Part shown: in pieces, positions 10,041-23,318 of the stretch
Layout: every line of letters starts with the position of its first letter
Position numbering within the stretch: the first letter of the stretch is position 1
Source: Antedon mediterranea
Lineage: Eukaryota > Echinodermata > Crinoidea > Comatulida > Antedonidae
DNA: 64,000 nucleotides
NCBI RefSeq assembly: GCF_964355755.1
Contig: NC_092674.1
Span: 7,941,001-8,005,000, forward strand
Direction of reading: 5' to 3'
Program-made: the position numbers and the translations under genes
The notes under the pieces: model-generated
Seen by the model: only the letters and a program-made list of their open reading frames with translations
What the model was told of the DNA's origin: nothing
Databases searched by the model: none

Positions 10041-12418
10041 ATCCACTGAAGTTTTTACTTGTAGTAAAACTTAAGTCGTGAGAGACTAAATGTTTCGTTA
10101 GTATGCCGTTAGCTTATATATTATACTTCACAATTTAAGCAATGAAACAGATTTCTCACCCAATAACAAAGAAATACAGTAATACAAAACTATTTCCTTG
10201 TTTATTCAAGTGTCAAAAGTATTTAAGTTGAATAGGCCTATATGTAAAATGTTTTTATTCAAAATATTTATTTCAGCTTAGAGAAAGAAATTATATGTGG
10301 AGAAAGACTGTAAACGACGAGGATAGATTTGATTTGTTATGCAAACATACTTTGTTTGAAAGCACTGAATATTTCTCATACTTTCTACACTATCAAACGT
10401 TATGTGACAACAAATGTGATGTGCCCATAATAATGGACACGATGATGTCATATCGCTACCATATTTAAGCATATCGCTACCATATTTGGGCATATCAGAC
10501 ATTTTTTGTCAAAATATTTTGATAATAGGCCTAGAAATGATTGTTTCTAAATGTTTTTATTCATTTATTGTATCCAGGTGATTTTTATAATCCCCAAAAC
10601 AAAAAGTATTTTTTATGGCAAGGAATTTAATCATTTAATGATATTTTACTTTTAAAACTAAAGCGTATAAGGAAATAAATAATAATTTTAAAAATAAGTC
10701 ACCAAGGATCGAAATCTTGGTGTTTATTATTATGATGTGTGTTGTAAATTTTGAAAATAAAAATAGACTATCTTGTCAAACTATCACGTAGGCTATTTAA
10801 TCCTGCTGATATCATGTCGCTTGATATCAAGGAACGATATTTTAACCAACAATATGTATAACATTATAATCTTAAATGATAAAATAACATAATCATGCAG
10901 TACCTTTTAGGAGTATATATTCACACATATTTCTAAATCCATTGCTACAGTATTATAAATCGAATATATTGGGCAGCTGATAATATGCTATTGTCAAAAT
11001 TATTAAATTACACAAAACAAAAGTGTATTACGTCTTCACTCCGAACCGCATTAACCTTTAACTAAATAATTAAATAATAAAACTAAAATAAAATTAATGT
11101 TTAGCTCTGTTATACATGCAAGCGTATTTGAGTGAACATCTATGTCTATGTTTTAACTTAAGTTCTGTTCATCTACATAGTTATCTAATTACATAATATA
11201 GAATGCAGTTTGCACAAATGAGAAAACAAGAAAAAGTATATTTTACCTTTGACCTACATACATACATACACAATGCTCATTTTTAAAAATCAATCTAAAC
11301 CTTTGGTATGTTACTTTTTAGTTGCGTGCAAACGCGACTCTACAGCTCACTATGTCGGTCGGTTTGGTCGGTCGGTTAGTTAGTCGGTCGGTCGGTCGGT
11401 CGGTTGGTCGGTCGGTATAAACACTAACTCAAATTAAAGCAGGCTACTGCAGCCTTGTTTATTTGTATTATTCTAAAATAATTATGATTGTTAGTAAAAT
11501 CCCGGACATGTCAATACCTGCAAAACATGACAATCAAATGGGTAATAAATTTATTAGTACGGTTTTTAAATATATATATATATTCAAATCTTAATATGAA
11601 CAAAGTGCAGTGGACTGAATTAAATTAAAATTAATAAAATGCTCTACTTTTACTGAATTTTTAAAATGCCGTCATTAAACCATAATAATTTTGAGTAATA
11701 CAAATATCAAAATCAAATCGTAACCGTTTTTCTTTTTGAAAACGTCCAACAGATCTGTTCTAGTTTCAAGTTCAACAAATCAAAATTAAGTCCATAACAA
11801 TAACCATCTCAAATATCCTGAAATATAAAAGTATTGAAGAAACGTTTGTATAATATATTTTTTTTTCTTTTCTGGTTCACCACCACATTTATTCATTCAA
11901 TGTTTCATTACATATTTTCTAAAAATGTTCTACCATTTTTCGTTATTTTCTGTTTTTCCTCATTGATATCTTAATTTTAACCTTAGTATCATACCATCAA
12001 TACAAAGTATTTACTTCTTAACATTTCTTGTGTTGAATCCTCTATTTAAAATAACCAATTGTATATTAAGTAAAATACTTAACTACATACATCAAATGTT
12101 TACTGCTATTAACCTGCACACACACATAGTGTAGACACATGTAAACATACACATTCATTTATATATATTATATCCTTTCCACAAATGTTTACATTTGCAT
12201 AATATTATACATTAATTATTCGTCAGACTTAGTCCTAAAGGCATACAATACAAACCTTTCAGTTGCTGAACAAAGATGCATAAGTTATGGTGAAGTACAG
12301 TCGCATCTTACAATTATACTAGGCCCAAAAGCTGAAAAAGAAAACACATTACTGAGTAAGATAATACATGATTGGAAGTTTGCGGATTTAATTGTATTTA
12401 AAGCTTACCTTTGATGGT
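10041..12418. other. Spacer between unit A and the relic unit
   Basis: AT-rich. It contains a fragment similar to the GCTCTGTCTACAC MITE family near 10384-10440 (tctacactatcaaacg) and foldback copy FB2 at about 11322-11463. No exon was recognised. The promoter of unit A should lie just right of 10040; no clear core motif was identified. Confidence 0.5.
11322..11463. mobile_element. Foldback-family copy FB2 with TCGG array
   Basis: cgcgactctacagctcacta, then TCGG/TTGG repeats, then aacactaactc and a degraded ctactgcagccttgtt end. It shares both ends with FB4 and FB5. Confidence 0.7.
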
Positions 12419-12713
12419 GTTTGTTGATCCAAGTGCACTACTTGGGCCTTCTACTTCAATACCACCAACCTTCCTCGAAAATTGAGAGTAAAATTGAACT
12501 TGCGTATTTGGGATAAGATTATTAATAATAAATACATCATCATCTGGTTCAGTTACTGAAATAAATGAATGTTAGAGTGGATGCTGTCTGGTAGACGGTT
12601 CAGAACTGTACGGTAATGCTATAATTATGGAAAAAAAAAGTACAGAAGATTATTCCAAAGAAAAGATAGGTTTATATAATTATGTTTTAGTTTGGAAATC
12701 GTTTAGCCGACAT
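12419..12713 (-). pseudogene. Relic receptor unit: truncated exon 1 plus broken FN3-1 exon
   Basis: At 12713-12690 the first eight codons of the signal exon survive (MSAKRFPN) and are followed directly by a stop. About 70 bp further on, 12618-12419 matches exon 8 (NNLIPNTQVQFYSQ, VGGIEVEGPSSALG), including a gtaagc donor. It is 200 bp instead of 312, with an internal deletion and a stop in its 5' part. Exons 2-7 and 9 onward are missing. This is the remains of another tandem copy between A and B. Confidence 0.75.
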
Positions 12714-13194
12714 ATCCATTAAATTTCAGGATAGGTTGTATAATACAATGTATAGCATTAGCAATAACTGCAATAAGTGAAAGACTGACAGTTACAATTA
12801 TTGTCACTATCGTTACCCAATACTATAAAGTATTTTTTTGTAAATTAAGTTGTTGTTCATCAACTTCTGACTGATTTTTGTTTCCTCATACAATTGTACA
12901 GTGCTGCAACTTGAATAGATTCCTCCATGATTCTATACGCTATAGTTTATTTTAGCATAGCGGAGATAAGTAATAGACATTTAAGGTAAATCAGCAAAGA
13001 AAGAGCTGAATAATGAAAATTAATAATATGTTTTTCTATTGTAACAGTATCGTACAATGGGCCGGAGGCTTGTACTCATTGAATAATCAAATGAAATGAA
13101 AATTAATGACAGTGTTTATCGAGAATTAATACTTTGTATTAAAAGCACTGTATATTTCTGACATTTCTTATTATATTAGTTGTTTCTATCTTAG

Positions 13195-13322
13195 GCTCTG
13201 TCTACACTATCAAACTTTATGTGACAAAAACAATTTGATGTGCCCATACATGACCGTATTTGGGTACAAAACACTTTTTTTTGTCAAACTAATTTGATTT
13301 TGATTTTTTGTGTAGACAGAGC
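13195..13322. repeat. 128-bp MITE with GCTCTGTCTACAC termini
   Basis: The 13-bp ends gctctgtctacac and gtgtagacagagc are perfect inverted repeats. The interior has further inverted similarity (tcaaactttatgtgacaaaa and ttttgtcaaactaatttga). Related partial copies are near 10384 and 19243. Confidence 0.8.
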
Positions 13323-15094
13323 TTTACAGTATTATTATACATTTGTTATTTGTCTGATTGCTGCTACCACAAGAAACAATTTTGTTAATGTACGGTATAC
13401 TGTTTCTTTATTTGTTTTGTTTTTAGAGCAAATAATACTAATAACATGTATAATTGCTACACCCGCATTGTATATTCAATATACTTATACTTTTAAAACA
13501 AAAACATGTAATAATATTACGGTAATTGCGTACATCGTATAAGGAAATGAAATAATAATTTTAAAAGTAACTGTACTGCGGATTAGATTCATATTGTTTA
13601 CATTTGTGACGATAATGCTTCGATGCATTTTGATAATAAAAGTATACGTTAAGCCATCATGTAGGCTCTAGTTTGGTTCTCCACTACGTACACAAGTACT
13701 ACCAACTACAAGCGTCTATGTCAATATATTTGCGTCAGTGTGTTATTAAGCTTATTAGTGGAAACACTAATTTAATTTGGTAAATGCCTATGAATTGTAT
13801 TTATCTGTTAACGCAAAACTAAAAATATAGAAACTAAAATATTTAAATCAATTTACAGTTTAATCAATCTAGTGGAGAATTACTATATTTGTAATATTTT
13901 AGGTATGTTAAAGGTTTGTGTTTAAAGTAAGTATATGCAACCAAAAGCTAGATGTCAAAAAATTATACAAAATATGATTACTTTTATAGAGGGCGTATAG
14001 GATCCCAACAATCTCCTGTCTGTCTTCAAACACTGCATCACCCATTTACATTCGTCTTGAACACTTATCAATATTTCAGTAATGTCCTTCAGAAGATCAA
14101 CATTGTTGCAGTATCGTCTTTTTGTACTAAACTATCCACATCTTTCTCATCATCCGATCAAACCTTTTGCCGAAAATATAGTCGGCCGTTCACCAGAGGG
14201 CCGACTTTTGCAAATGTTCCTGTTAAGGTTTGATTTACCTGCGTTAACTGTCAAATCACCAGTTCCATCTGCCAGTTTGATAATATAAGCCCTGTTACCT
14301 CTAGGCCTCGATACGATCTGATTGGTTGGTTGTTTTTTAGTTAATAACCGACACCCAGATGTACTTACCTTTCATTATGCAAGAGCCCTTACTGATGCTA
14401 AAGTATTTTCGGAATATCACGATTAGAAATATTCTCGTTAATGAGTCTTTTTAAGTTCAAGCACACATTAAAGTAAAACATCATTTTTTATTGTGTTTAT
14501 TTTATAGGCATTTATTACATAAATCCATTTTACGATTGTAGCTTTAATGTTTAACGTTCATATAATTTCGTTTCAAGAAATTGGATTTTTATTTTTGTTT
14601 TCATTTTTCATAAATACTGTAGTATATTTTGTATTTGTTTTTCTATTTATATTTGTATACATATGGTATTATTTATATCGCCTTAGTTGACAGGGGCACA
14701 TCACAAGATGACGGTTTCACTAGTTTTGCTTTTCCTCTACACCCTATAACACTCTTGTTTGTGTTATGACTATGACTATGAAGTGACATTTATAATTATA
14801 CAAAAATTTTCAATAGCAAACAAATTACATAATTTGTTACGAAGTGATATATACAATTATTATAATAGAAAAAATAGTGTAGATAAGTAATCTAATAATA
14901 CGGCAAAAGACGACAAAAAAAGTTGAAGGATCCTAACTAGAAAAAAAAATTGTCTCACTACGGAATCCTGACTTAACTAAATATAAGGTAAAAATAGGAA
15001 AATAACAAATAAGAGGCAAAAAAATATAATAATAACGTTTTAAAAGTAGAAGGAACATTTTGAACAGTGAGCAATTATATTTCATATATAGATA

Positions 15095-15265
15095 TAAGAT
15101 TAGAAAATATTGTTTTCAATTTCTCTTAAATAAGTATAGGCTAAATAAATTACTGTATGTACATTTTTAGGGAGTTGATTCCACAGTTTGGGACCAATTG
15201 AAGTAATAAACAATCATGGTTAAAACATAAAAATGGTATTTGCAATGTCTAACCAATCGGTTACA
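15095..15265 (-). mobile_element. LINE reverse-transcriptase ORF C-terminal stub
   Basis: Minus-strand translation gives GPKLWNQLPKNV after a basic RHCKYHFYVLT-like stretch. This pattern (GPKLWNxLP) is typical of the C-terminal end of CR1/Jockey-type LINE polyproteins. The two parts lie in different frames, so it is a decayed fragment. Confidence 0.6.
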
Positions 15266-15693
15266 GGAGTATTATTATTATATTAGTTAAAGTTGATTGT
15301 CTGCCTTTAAATCTCAATGTAATAACTACAGTAGCGAAACAAAAATGTTTTATAGAATTTGACATAATTGTATTTGTTTTATTTATCATGCTAAGGCTGT
15401 TGTTATTCTATTTTGCGTGTTTGTTCAAATGAATTATATTTGTCCATTTCCTTTTAAGGTAATATTATTACTATTTTCTACTACGCATCTTGTTGATGTT
15501 TCATAATAATAAGTTTTATTTCATTATTGGTTAAATATTTTTGAAAAAGGAGTACTTGAGATTTTACACTTCTTTTGGAAACATGTTTGTATTTTTAGTT
15601 TATACCTATTCACGTAAATCATTTCTATGGGACTGTAACTACGATTTTGTAAATTGTTTTCACTACTACGGATAATTAAATGCTTTGTATTCT

Positions 15694-15925
15694 TCATTTT
15701 TCAACTATGTTATCATAAATATGTTCCGATAAAGGCTGTTGAGGGTTAGCGTAAACGTGTTCAGGTGGAGAAGTAGTACCAGCAGTAGGATTAATGTCTT
15801 CATATTGACTTCCTTCATATTTTTTAGACAAACTCTGATAATCTGTATCTATTGTACAAACATTTTGTTGCACAGTAGAAGATGTATTTCCATAATTTCC
15901 TGAATGTATACCGGTACGTCTGTAT
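15694..15925 (-). CDS. Unit B exon 13: cytoplasmic tail with ITAM-like motif
   Basis: 77 residues. YQSLSKKYEGSQYEDI (15840-15793) keeps YxxL-x8-YxxI spacing, as in unit A. Further sites are NYGN (YxN), YANP (YxxP and YxN) and YDNI (YxN and YxxI). Stop TGA at 15696-15694. Confidence 0.82.
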
Positions 15926-18900
15926 CTAAAATTAACAAAGTGTAGTATTGTTGGTAATATTCACTCGTCGATTTAAAGATGGTAAAGCAGTCAGTATGTT
16001 CTTTATAAGTAATATCTAATTTATAAAGATAGTAATAGTCTAACAATGATACTATACCGTTTGAATATCATCACGATGATAGTAACTGTGATAACTACAA
16101 CACTTAGTGAGGCAATTACAACTCCTATGGCGCAACCTGGAAAAATAAAATTACACATTTTTGATAACTTATTTTGAATAAAGCTTTGGTTTACAAGCTC
16201 GATATTTCTCTATATTTCATTGTTAGTTACTAGTACAAATCCCAAAGACAAATCTAAAAACGTGAAAAAAGTATCACTATTAAAAATGAATGCGGTTTCA
16301 TGTGAACTGCGCGTAAAAGGAGTCCGATATGATAAGGGTTTTAAGGAAATACTACTACACACCTTGACCAGAGTCTGCAGGATCACAATCTGTTTCAAAC
16401 ATGAATTTCTTTATGGCAGATGTCCCATTAACATTTGAATATGACGCTAATACTTTGAAGGTATATTCTTTATTTGACTCAATTCCTTCACCAAACAAAA
16501 TGTCATTGTTTGTTGTAGTCCCTTGCTGAAATATTCCACCTGACAGTTCATAATGGTAGGTCACCTGATAGTCTGGTATGTCACACGTAGAAGTTTTCCA
16601 CTTCATCAGCCAGTGTGTTCCATTTGTGAATGGATTACTTTCTATCGATGGCTCTAATAATTGTAATAATTCAATGATTAAAAATACATAATAATAATAA
16701 TAGTTATTATTCTTCACATCATAATTGTCGATAAGTTTTTTATAAGATCATAATATGAATAATAAACCAACCTAATGGCGGTGTTTGTACCGTTATCTCC
16801 TTTCCCCAATTACCAGCAATTTCCCAGTTATTTACAACTCGAGCATTTACGACATAAGCAGTACAACTTGATAATCCTGATAGTTCTACTTCTAATTGAG
16901 AACTGTTTGTTGTGTTGACTACATCTTGTATATTTCCATCTATGTCAGAGTATTGCACTTGATATCGAAGAATATATTCACACTGTATTTTATTATAATT
17001 ACTAGAAACAGGCTGAAATACAAGATTACATAATAATGTCAATTTCATCTGAAATGGTATTGTACTCTTCAACAATGTTTGCATTCATCAAGCTAATTTG
17101 TGAAGAAAAACAATGATGACCTAGCGAGCTCTCTGAGAACGTATAGATTAAAATAATATATTTATGAACAATTCTAACAAGGCCATATACATGGCTGCCG
17201 TCGCGTGCGCAAATTTGAGTTTGTGTTTACTGACCGACCGACCAACCGACCGACATAGTGAGCTATAGAGTCGCGTTCGCACGCGACTAAAAATGTTTAG
17301 AAACATTTATATTTGCCTCCAAGTATTAATATCCAGTGTCAAAATAACGACAAAAACAATTAGGAATATGAGTTAGTGTTTACCGACCGACCAACTAACC
17401 GAAATTGCAGCTGGAAATGTTAACAAATGTTGAAAAATAATAAAAAACATTTATATTTGCCTCCAAGTATTAATATTCACCGTCAAAATAAAAAAATAAA
17501 TGAATATGAGTTAGTGTTTACCGACCAACCGACCGAAATTGCTCAAAATATTTAAAAATGTTGACACATTTTTAAAAACATTTATCTTTCCCTACAAGTA
17601 TTAATATCTACTGTCAAAATAACGAAAAAATATGAATATAAGTTAATGTTTACCGACCGACATAGTGAGCTATATCAAACACATTGTTACAATACCTTTA
17701 AACTCACGATCATCTTCTTATTTTCAGTGGTGTTTACTTCTATCTCAGGTTCGTTCAAAGGTTCTATGTTATAAAATGGATTAGTGCTGAGCAAATCATA
17801 TATTAAACAAATAACACGTTGTCTAATATGGTATACTTTGGTAAATATTTACTTTATGTACTTTGCAAAAAGAAAGAAAATGAATAACAAAAACATTTTG
17901 TGTTATATGAGAATATAAAGTATGCTCATTTGCACAAAAAATAATGTGTACAAACAAATAATAAATGACATTTATTTAAAATTATCATACCAAAGAGATT
18001 ATAATAAAACCAAATAGGAACGATACAAAATAAATTGCTACAGCATACTGCAAAATCGTGTACATACAGTAATACCATGGACCTATAAATTAGGTCTAAT
18101 TTATAGGTCCATGATAATACATAACGTAGTAGGCTAATTTGCTGAATGACCATGCTTACCAGAACATATTGTGTTGGTTGATCCTAGTATACTTCTTGGT
18201 CCATGTACCTCAATACCACCAACCATCCTCGAAAATTGAGAGTAAAATTGATATTGAGTATTTGGAATGAGATTATCAATAAATAAATCATGATGCGGTT
18301 CTTCTATTGACATAAATGAATTCATTTGAGATGATTTATACGAAAGCTTTCGTTGTGAAATTGTTCCAGTTCCATAGTCTTCATCAAAAATCCAAGTGAC
18401 GTCAAGCATTAAGGCGGTTGCAGTCTGGTTTACAACAGCTGGCGGTTTGAGGCGGTATGGTAATGCTGTGTATAAAGAAATGCACTACATTATCTCATAT
18501 CAAAAAGGTGTACTACTAACAGATAAAGAAAGCACCATGATGTAACTACCACGTTGCGACTTGCAAGGAGTATAATATAATAATTATTATGCCTTAAGAT
18601 ATACCTATACTGCATTTTGATCCAGCCCAAGCCTCATGACATCCATTAGAACAACTTCCATCTCTATTACAATCTTCAGAGTCTTTGCAGTGACATTGGT
18701 AGTCACACAAAACACCAGCAAATCCAGAAGAACATGACGTAGGCTCTTTTACAAGAAAAAACTTTAAGTTTATTATATTACCAATTCAAATTATTAAATT
18801 GTATAAAATGATATGGAATGAATAATAGAAAATAATAACGAATTTAATTCAATGCTACCTAGACACTTGTCTCCAGTGAAACCAGGCGAACATGTTGAAC

Positions 18901-21900
18901 CGGAAGCACAACCTGTTACTTGACTGCAATCACTATTGCCACAGTTACATTTTTGCCGACATTCTGCTCCATAGTATCCATCCTCACACACTTAAAAACA
19001 TAAATCCCGTTTGATAGTTCAAGAAACTTTATTTTTTTTATCGTCGAATATACATTAGGTAAATAATGGTATGGTTTAGGATGTACTTAGATAAATCAAG
19101 TAAAAGTATATTGAAAGTTAAATAGTAAGAGTATAAACAATAGATATAATCATGATATTATAAAAGCAATAATTAACCATGAATATGAACATCGTATCAT
19201 TAGCATGGGTTAGCAATTTGAGGGACACCGGTATGGCTTAATCTCTGTCTACACTATCACTATAGGGCCGCATAAAATGTTGTAGTACAGACAGACCTAA
19301 CCGACATTATATTAAAATCATTAAAAAAAATACTCAATGTTAGTCTGCAAACTGTAACAATCATAAAACTGTCTCTTATTGTCAATAGACAATTTATTTC
19401 ATTCATTCATTTTGACAGTAAAAAACACATACAAATAATACTAGTTATTATACTAATATTAGTTATAATACTAACCTGTACGACAATCATTTCCTCCAAA
19501 ACCATTGATGCATGCACAACCAACCGGGTCAGGTGGACATAAAATAGATCCTGTGCAATTCCCGCCAGTAGCACACGCAATAGTGCAGTCACGACCCCAG
19601 TTGTTATTTCCACAACCTATTGAAAAAAATGGTTCTAGATTCATTTTTTTATTAATAAATTAAAATTTAAAAGTCTACATTCTCTGATTGTTATCGTGTT
19701 TTAAACATTATTATTATTTTGCTATTACCTGCTTCGCAAAAAGTGCCTTTAAATCCTGCTGGACAAATACAGACACCCGTCTTATCGTCACACACTCCAC
19801 CATTATAACATACTGGACAGTCCATTTTACAGTCTGGAGGATTCCATTTTGGAGAAGGACAAGCTAATAGAAAATATTGAACTAAATTTAAATACATTTG
19901 CAATTCTTGGAGCCATTTCGTTGGTCTGTTTCATTTTACAATAAAATTGACATTTTAATGAATTTCTAGTATAAATATTTTTTCCTTTTATATTAAGCTT
20001 AAATCAATTTAAAATTGTAAAGGAACCGAGATGCAGAAACAATTCGTCATTTATCAGACACATCATTATCCAAATGTTTAGTCTTGATTTGGTGTATGAT
20101 ACATTTTATTAGTATCTATTTGAAAAGGTAGAAATGATTATTATAAAAGCCTCAAAACCTACATCTAACAATTAGTCTCATGATACCATGGTCACCATCA
20201 GGACTATCACCTGTATAACATTCATATACGCCATCATCTTTTCTTCGTATGTTTTCAATCACAGCAGACGTATTACCCCTCAGATTGTGTATTTCTTCAC
20301 CGTAATTATGTCTCCAACGTAAATCGTCAAGATCACCACCTTCACTGAGATTGATAGTGACAGACTCTCCAATACCGACTGTTATCGTTCTGTACTCCAT
20401 TACAATAATAGCTATGTAAAGTCAACAATAATTGTTATAAATTATAATGTATATGTTTTAGTTAATTAGTGTTACCTTACTTGGCACGTACATTAATATT
20501 ATATGTTTTCATAATGATGATATAATGATGGGCATCATTGGCACTCACCAGCGGCAGATGTCAAGACAATTGCTGAATTTGTGACTATTTCGCCTTTCTT
20601 TGCTTCAAATGAAAATACTCCAACTCTCCCATCGGGTTGTAAGTCAGCAACACCTAGTAACATGTGGCGAGTGTGCACCCGATATTGAACCATGCTTCCT
20701 GTGCTAAATATTTTACCATCTGGCATATCTTTTTGGTTTAATCCTCTATCGGTAACATCATCAGTATCATCCCAGGTCACGTTATCTTTCCCATTGATAT
20801 TCTTGTATAATATTCCAACTGATAAATCTCTGATGTCTTTATCGTCTTGAAGTGCGTATCCTCGAAACCCACTACTACTAGATGACGTCAGTGGTGTGTA
20901 AGAATGTAATGTTATATCCAATGGATCTGCAAATAGATAGATAAAAATAATTCATTTTAAATTTTAAACTTGCAACTTGCGTATCCTCGAAAATCACTAT
21001 TACTACATCCATGCTGACTTAGAGAACAGTGTTGTATCTAATGGATATGTAACAACTAAAAAATGTTATGATCAGCGGTGCAGATTTTACAGAAGTCCCA
21101 CACATTTCAAACTTTAAAATGATTTATATTTATTTTCTGTAACGTTGAATGATGTAACTTTCGGTAATCATATGAAGTGTAAATTTTTCAAATGATAAAA
21201 TAAGGCTACAGTTATTAAAATGAGAAATTCAACCAGGAAATTGTGTAAGCAAGCAATTTGAGAATTAGGTGTAACCAATGCCGTAAAGTAATACACAAAA
21301 GAAAGATGCACCGTCCTTAGTGGATTTCCAACGGTGTAAAAGTGTTACTTTCTAAATTAATCCTTATAGGCCCTACTTAAACTTGGATTGGGGATTGGTG
21401 ACATTTTATATTGTGTCTAACATGGAAAAATGAAATACAATCTTCTAAGCTGTGCAAATATATTTTAATACTATTTAGTACAGTATAACCAAATTAAACC
21501 TTAAAAGTCCCTTAATATGCGTTCTACTGTATTAAGATATGCAGATTTATATGGCAAACAAATATGCCAAATTGAACAATGATTAAAACAGGATACATGG
21601 AATTGAAAAGAATTGAAGCTTGTGTAATACGTAAATTTGTTAAATTAAACACATTTTTTTACAACATGGATCCACTAATTGGTCAGATTTCACTTGTTTG
21701 AAAAAGTTTTTGAAATCGGACAGACAACGAAAATGTGGTAAAATCAGGTAGTGTAGGTTATAAAGTAGTTAAAGTCCCTTGAATACAAAGTACAAATTAA
21801 TGAGTGGAAATTAATGATAACATTGCTGTATACGAATGAAGTAAAACACACATGAAAATCGCCATGCATTGGACAAAGCCAGAGAAACATAAACATATAA

Positions 21901-22244
21901 TTATTATGAAGATCCATTTTTGTACTAAAAACCATCTATATGAATATAATAATTGTTTGTCTTTTTTTTATTAAATCAACCATTTTTTAAGCACACTCAA
22001 AATTGTCCCTTCTTCTTAATAAAAGTGTCCCCTCTCCTTAATAGACGTGTCCCCTGAATATGGGTTGGAATTAGTGGTAAAACATATATTGCCCTCATTT
22101 TTACGATAATACAAGTTTATTCGCAATTCTAATACAAGATGCTGAACCAGGTTTACCTGGCCGCCTACCTGAAGATCCGAATTGGAACACCAAACAGAGA
22201 GCTATAATCAGGCAGAACAAGTTTGGGAAAAATGCTACAGTCAT
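15694..22244 (-). CDS. Unit B: Tie-like ectodomain receptor with ITAM-type tail (13 exons)
   Basis: Second intact-looking receptor, 822 aa. Exons: 22244-22169, 20926-20549, 20411-20163, 19863-19729, 19616-19476, 18990-18859, 18745-18605, 18465-18160, 17763-17696, 17012-16772, 16653-16363, 16136-16058, 15925-15694. The 2,469 bases form one open frame. Domains: signal peptide 1-25, N-terminal domain 26-151, Ig-like 152-234, four EGF 235-417, three FN3 418-719, TM 720-745, tail 746-822. Same intron positions and phases as unit A. EGF2 has CPPDPVGC; FN3-2 has VNARVVNNWEIAGNWG. No kinase or phosphatase exon was found on its 3' side before unit A. With A it is the best candidate for a functional gene here. 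Confidence 0.87.
16058..16136 (-). CDS. Unit B exon 12: transmembrane segment
   Basis: A 79-base exon encoding AIGVVIASLSVVVITVTIIV followed by MIFKR. The donor CG|gtatagtatc is the same as in unit A, but here without the minisatellite. Confidence 0.83.
16363..18465 (-). CDS. Unit B exons 8-11: three FN3 domains
   Basis: Exons 18465-18160, 17763-17696 with 17012-16772, and 16653-16363. The intron between 17696 and 17012 carries foldback copy FB3 and three related repeats. FN3-1 keeps LIPNTQYQFYSQFSRMVGG. Confidence 0.85.
17168..17292. mobile_element. Foldback-family copy FB3
   Basis: aacaaggccatatacatggc at one end, ACCG/ACCA repeats, catagtgagctatagagtcg and the cgcacgcgact end. It is inverted relative to FB2, FB4 and FB5. 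It sits in a unit B intron. Confidence 0.7.
17293..17670. repeat. Three diverged ~120-bp tandem copies next to FB3
   Basis: Each copy has aaacatttatatttgcctcc (or a variant), caagtattaatat, tgtcaaaataa, gagttagtgtttaccgacc and a short ACCG run. They start at about 17300, 17445 and 17575. The pattern looks like repeated partial copies of the foldback end. Confidence 0.65.
18076..18113. repeat. Perfect 18-bp palindrome
   Basis: catggacctataaattag, two bases, then ctaatttataggtccatg. It lies 16 bp left of the unit B intron-8 5' end region and has no obvious role. Confidence 0.9.
18605..19863 (-). CDS. Unit B exons 4-7: four EGF-like domains
   Basis: Exons 19863-19729, 19616-19476, 18990-18859 and 18745-18605 (135, 141, 132, 141 bases), all phase 1-1. 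They have the same lengths and cysteine patterns as unit A, including CYNGGVCDDKTGVCICPAGF and CPPDPVGC. Confidence 0.85.
20163..20411 (-). CDS. Unit B exon 3: Ig-like domain
   Basis: 83 codons with LRWRHNYGEEIHNLRG and DDGVYECYTG. The donor is AGAT|gtaggt, where the other copies have AGAG|gt, so the codon across the junction changes from Ala to Ser; frame is kept. Confidence 0.8.
20549..20926 (-). CDS. Unit B exon 2: N-terminal domain
   Basis: 126 codons. It has GYALQDDKDIRDLSVGILYK, then TWDDT, a variable segment (DDVTDRGLNQ), MPDGKIF and GVFSFEAKK. It is two codons shorter than unit A because of the variable segment. Confidence 0.8.
22169..22244 (-). CDS. Unit B exon 1: signal peptide
   Basis: ATG at 22244-22242, then a hydrophobic FFPNLFCLIIALCLVF core, ending phase 1 before gtaggc. 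The PNLF..IIALCL part aligns with unit A exon 1, which supports this start. Confidence 0.82.
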
Positions 22245-23279
22245 CTCCACTATCGTCACTTACTAGTCCGACACTTATCTCAGACAAATGCCGTTTGATA
22301 TAAAGCAATACAATTACAGATGAAGCAATAAAGTAAACAATATATTACACGTTATCAATTCGTCTGCAATATCAAGTATTTCCTTGTGTGTATAATGTGT
22401 CATTTATTTACATATGATTCAATGTAAAAGGGACTTTTATTCTGATTATTGCATCCTTTTTCACATGCTCAATTGATAATAAGAGAAATTTGAGATTAAT
22501 TATTATCTAATACAAACCAGAGATGACAAAAGTAGGCCTACACTTTATATTGACACTCAATTTCTATTTTTACTCTAACGCCTTAAATTTAGCATTAATG
22601 GCATTATTCTTCATTTATTTATAAATACCATGTAAAGCTGAATGATATTTTTAATCTAATCTTATTTATTATGATACGCCTTCCTCTTCAGATATTCCAA
22701 TCTGTGTTGGTCTAGCCTATTTGGTTTGTATTCAAACTCAATCAATCAATCAATGTTGATACAATAAAATGTTCCAGTACAGGGGTTGCGTATGTCAAAT
22801 GTATGCAAAAGCAACAGCAGATTTATATAAGTTATATTTTTCAAACAAACTATGATAAATTTACTAATTATTATTTAATTTCTCTTTCTTATGTTTATTT
22901 AATTCTTTAATTTCGCACAAACATTAACTTTTGTTTATATTAGGCCTAATAGGAGCTGACTTTTTTTGTTTCTGCTGTAAGACGGCAACTTAGTTAATAA
23001 GAATTTTGTTTATTTCAATTTACAATTCTCTCTGTTTTTGAGGTCTTCAGATTATTATTCTTTACCACAAAACTTCTGGTTCTCACTTCCACCCCTTGGT
23101 GGTTCTACACGGTTTGTGTTTAATATTCGACCAGAAAGTCAAGAATATTTGTGACGTGTAGGCCTAGGCTTGGACTTTGAGATAGTTTATTAAAGATGTA
23201 AATAAAACAATAAGAGTAAGACCTAACTAATTCACACACAATAAATGGACGAAAACCCCGACTTTCAATTCAATTTATT

Positions 23280-23318
<39 letters not shown>

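Larger units (their letters stand above)
12714..15693. other. Spacer between the relic unit and unit B
   Basis: AT-rich with a 128-bp MITE at 13195-13322 and a LINE 3' stub at about 15095-15265. The open frames at 13240-13542 and 13952-14288 show no recognisable domain and have no paralogue in the array. Confidence 0.5.
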
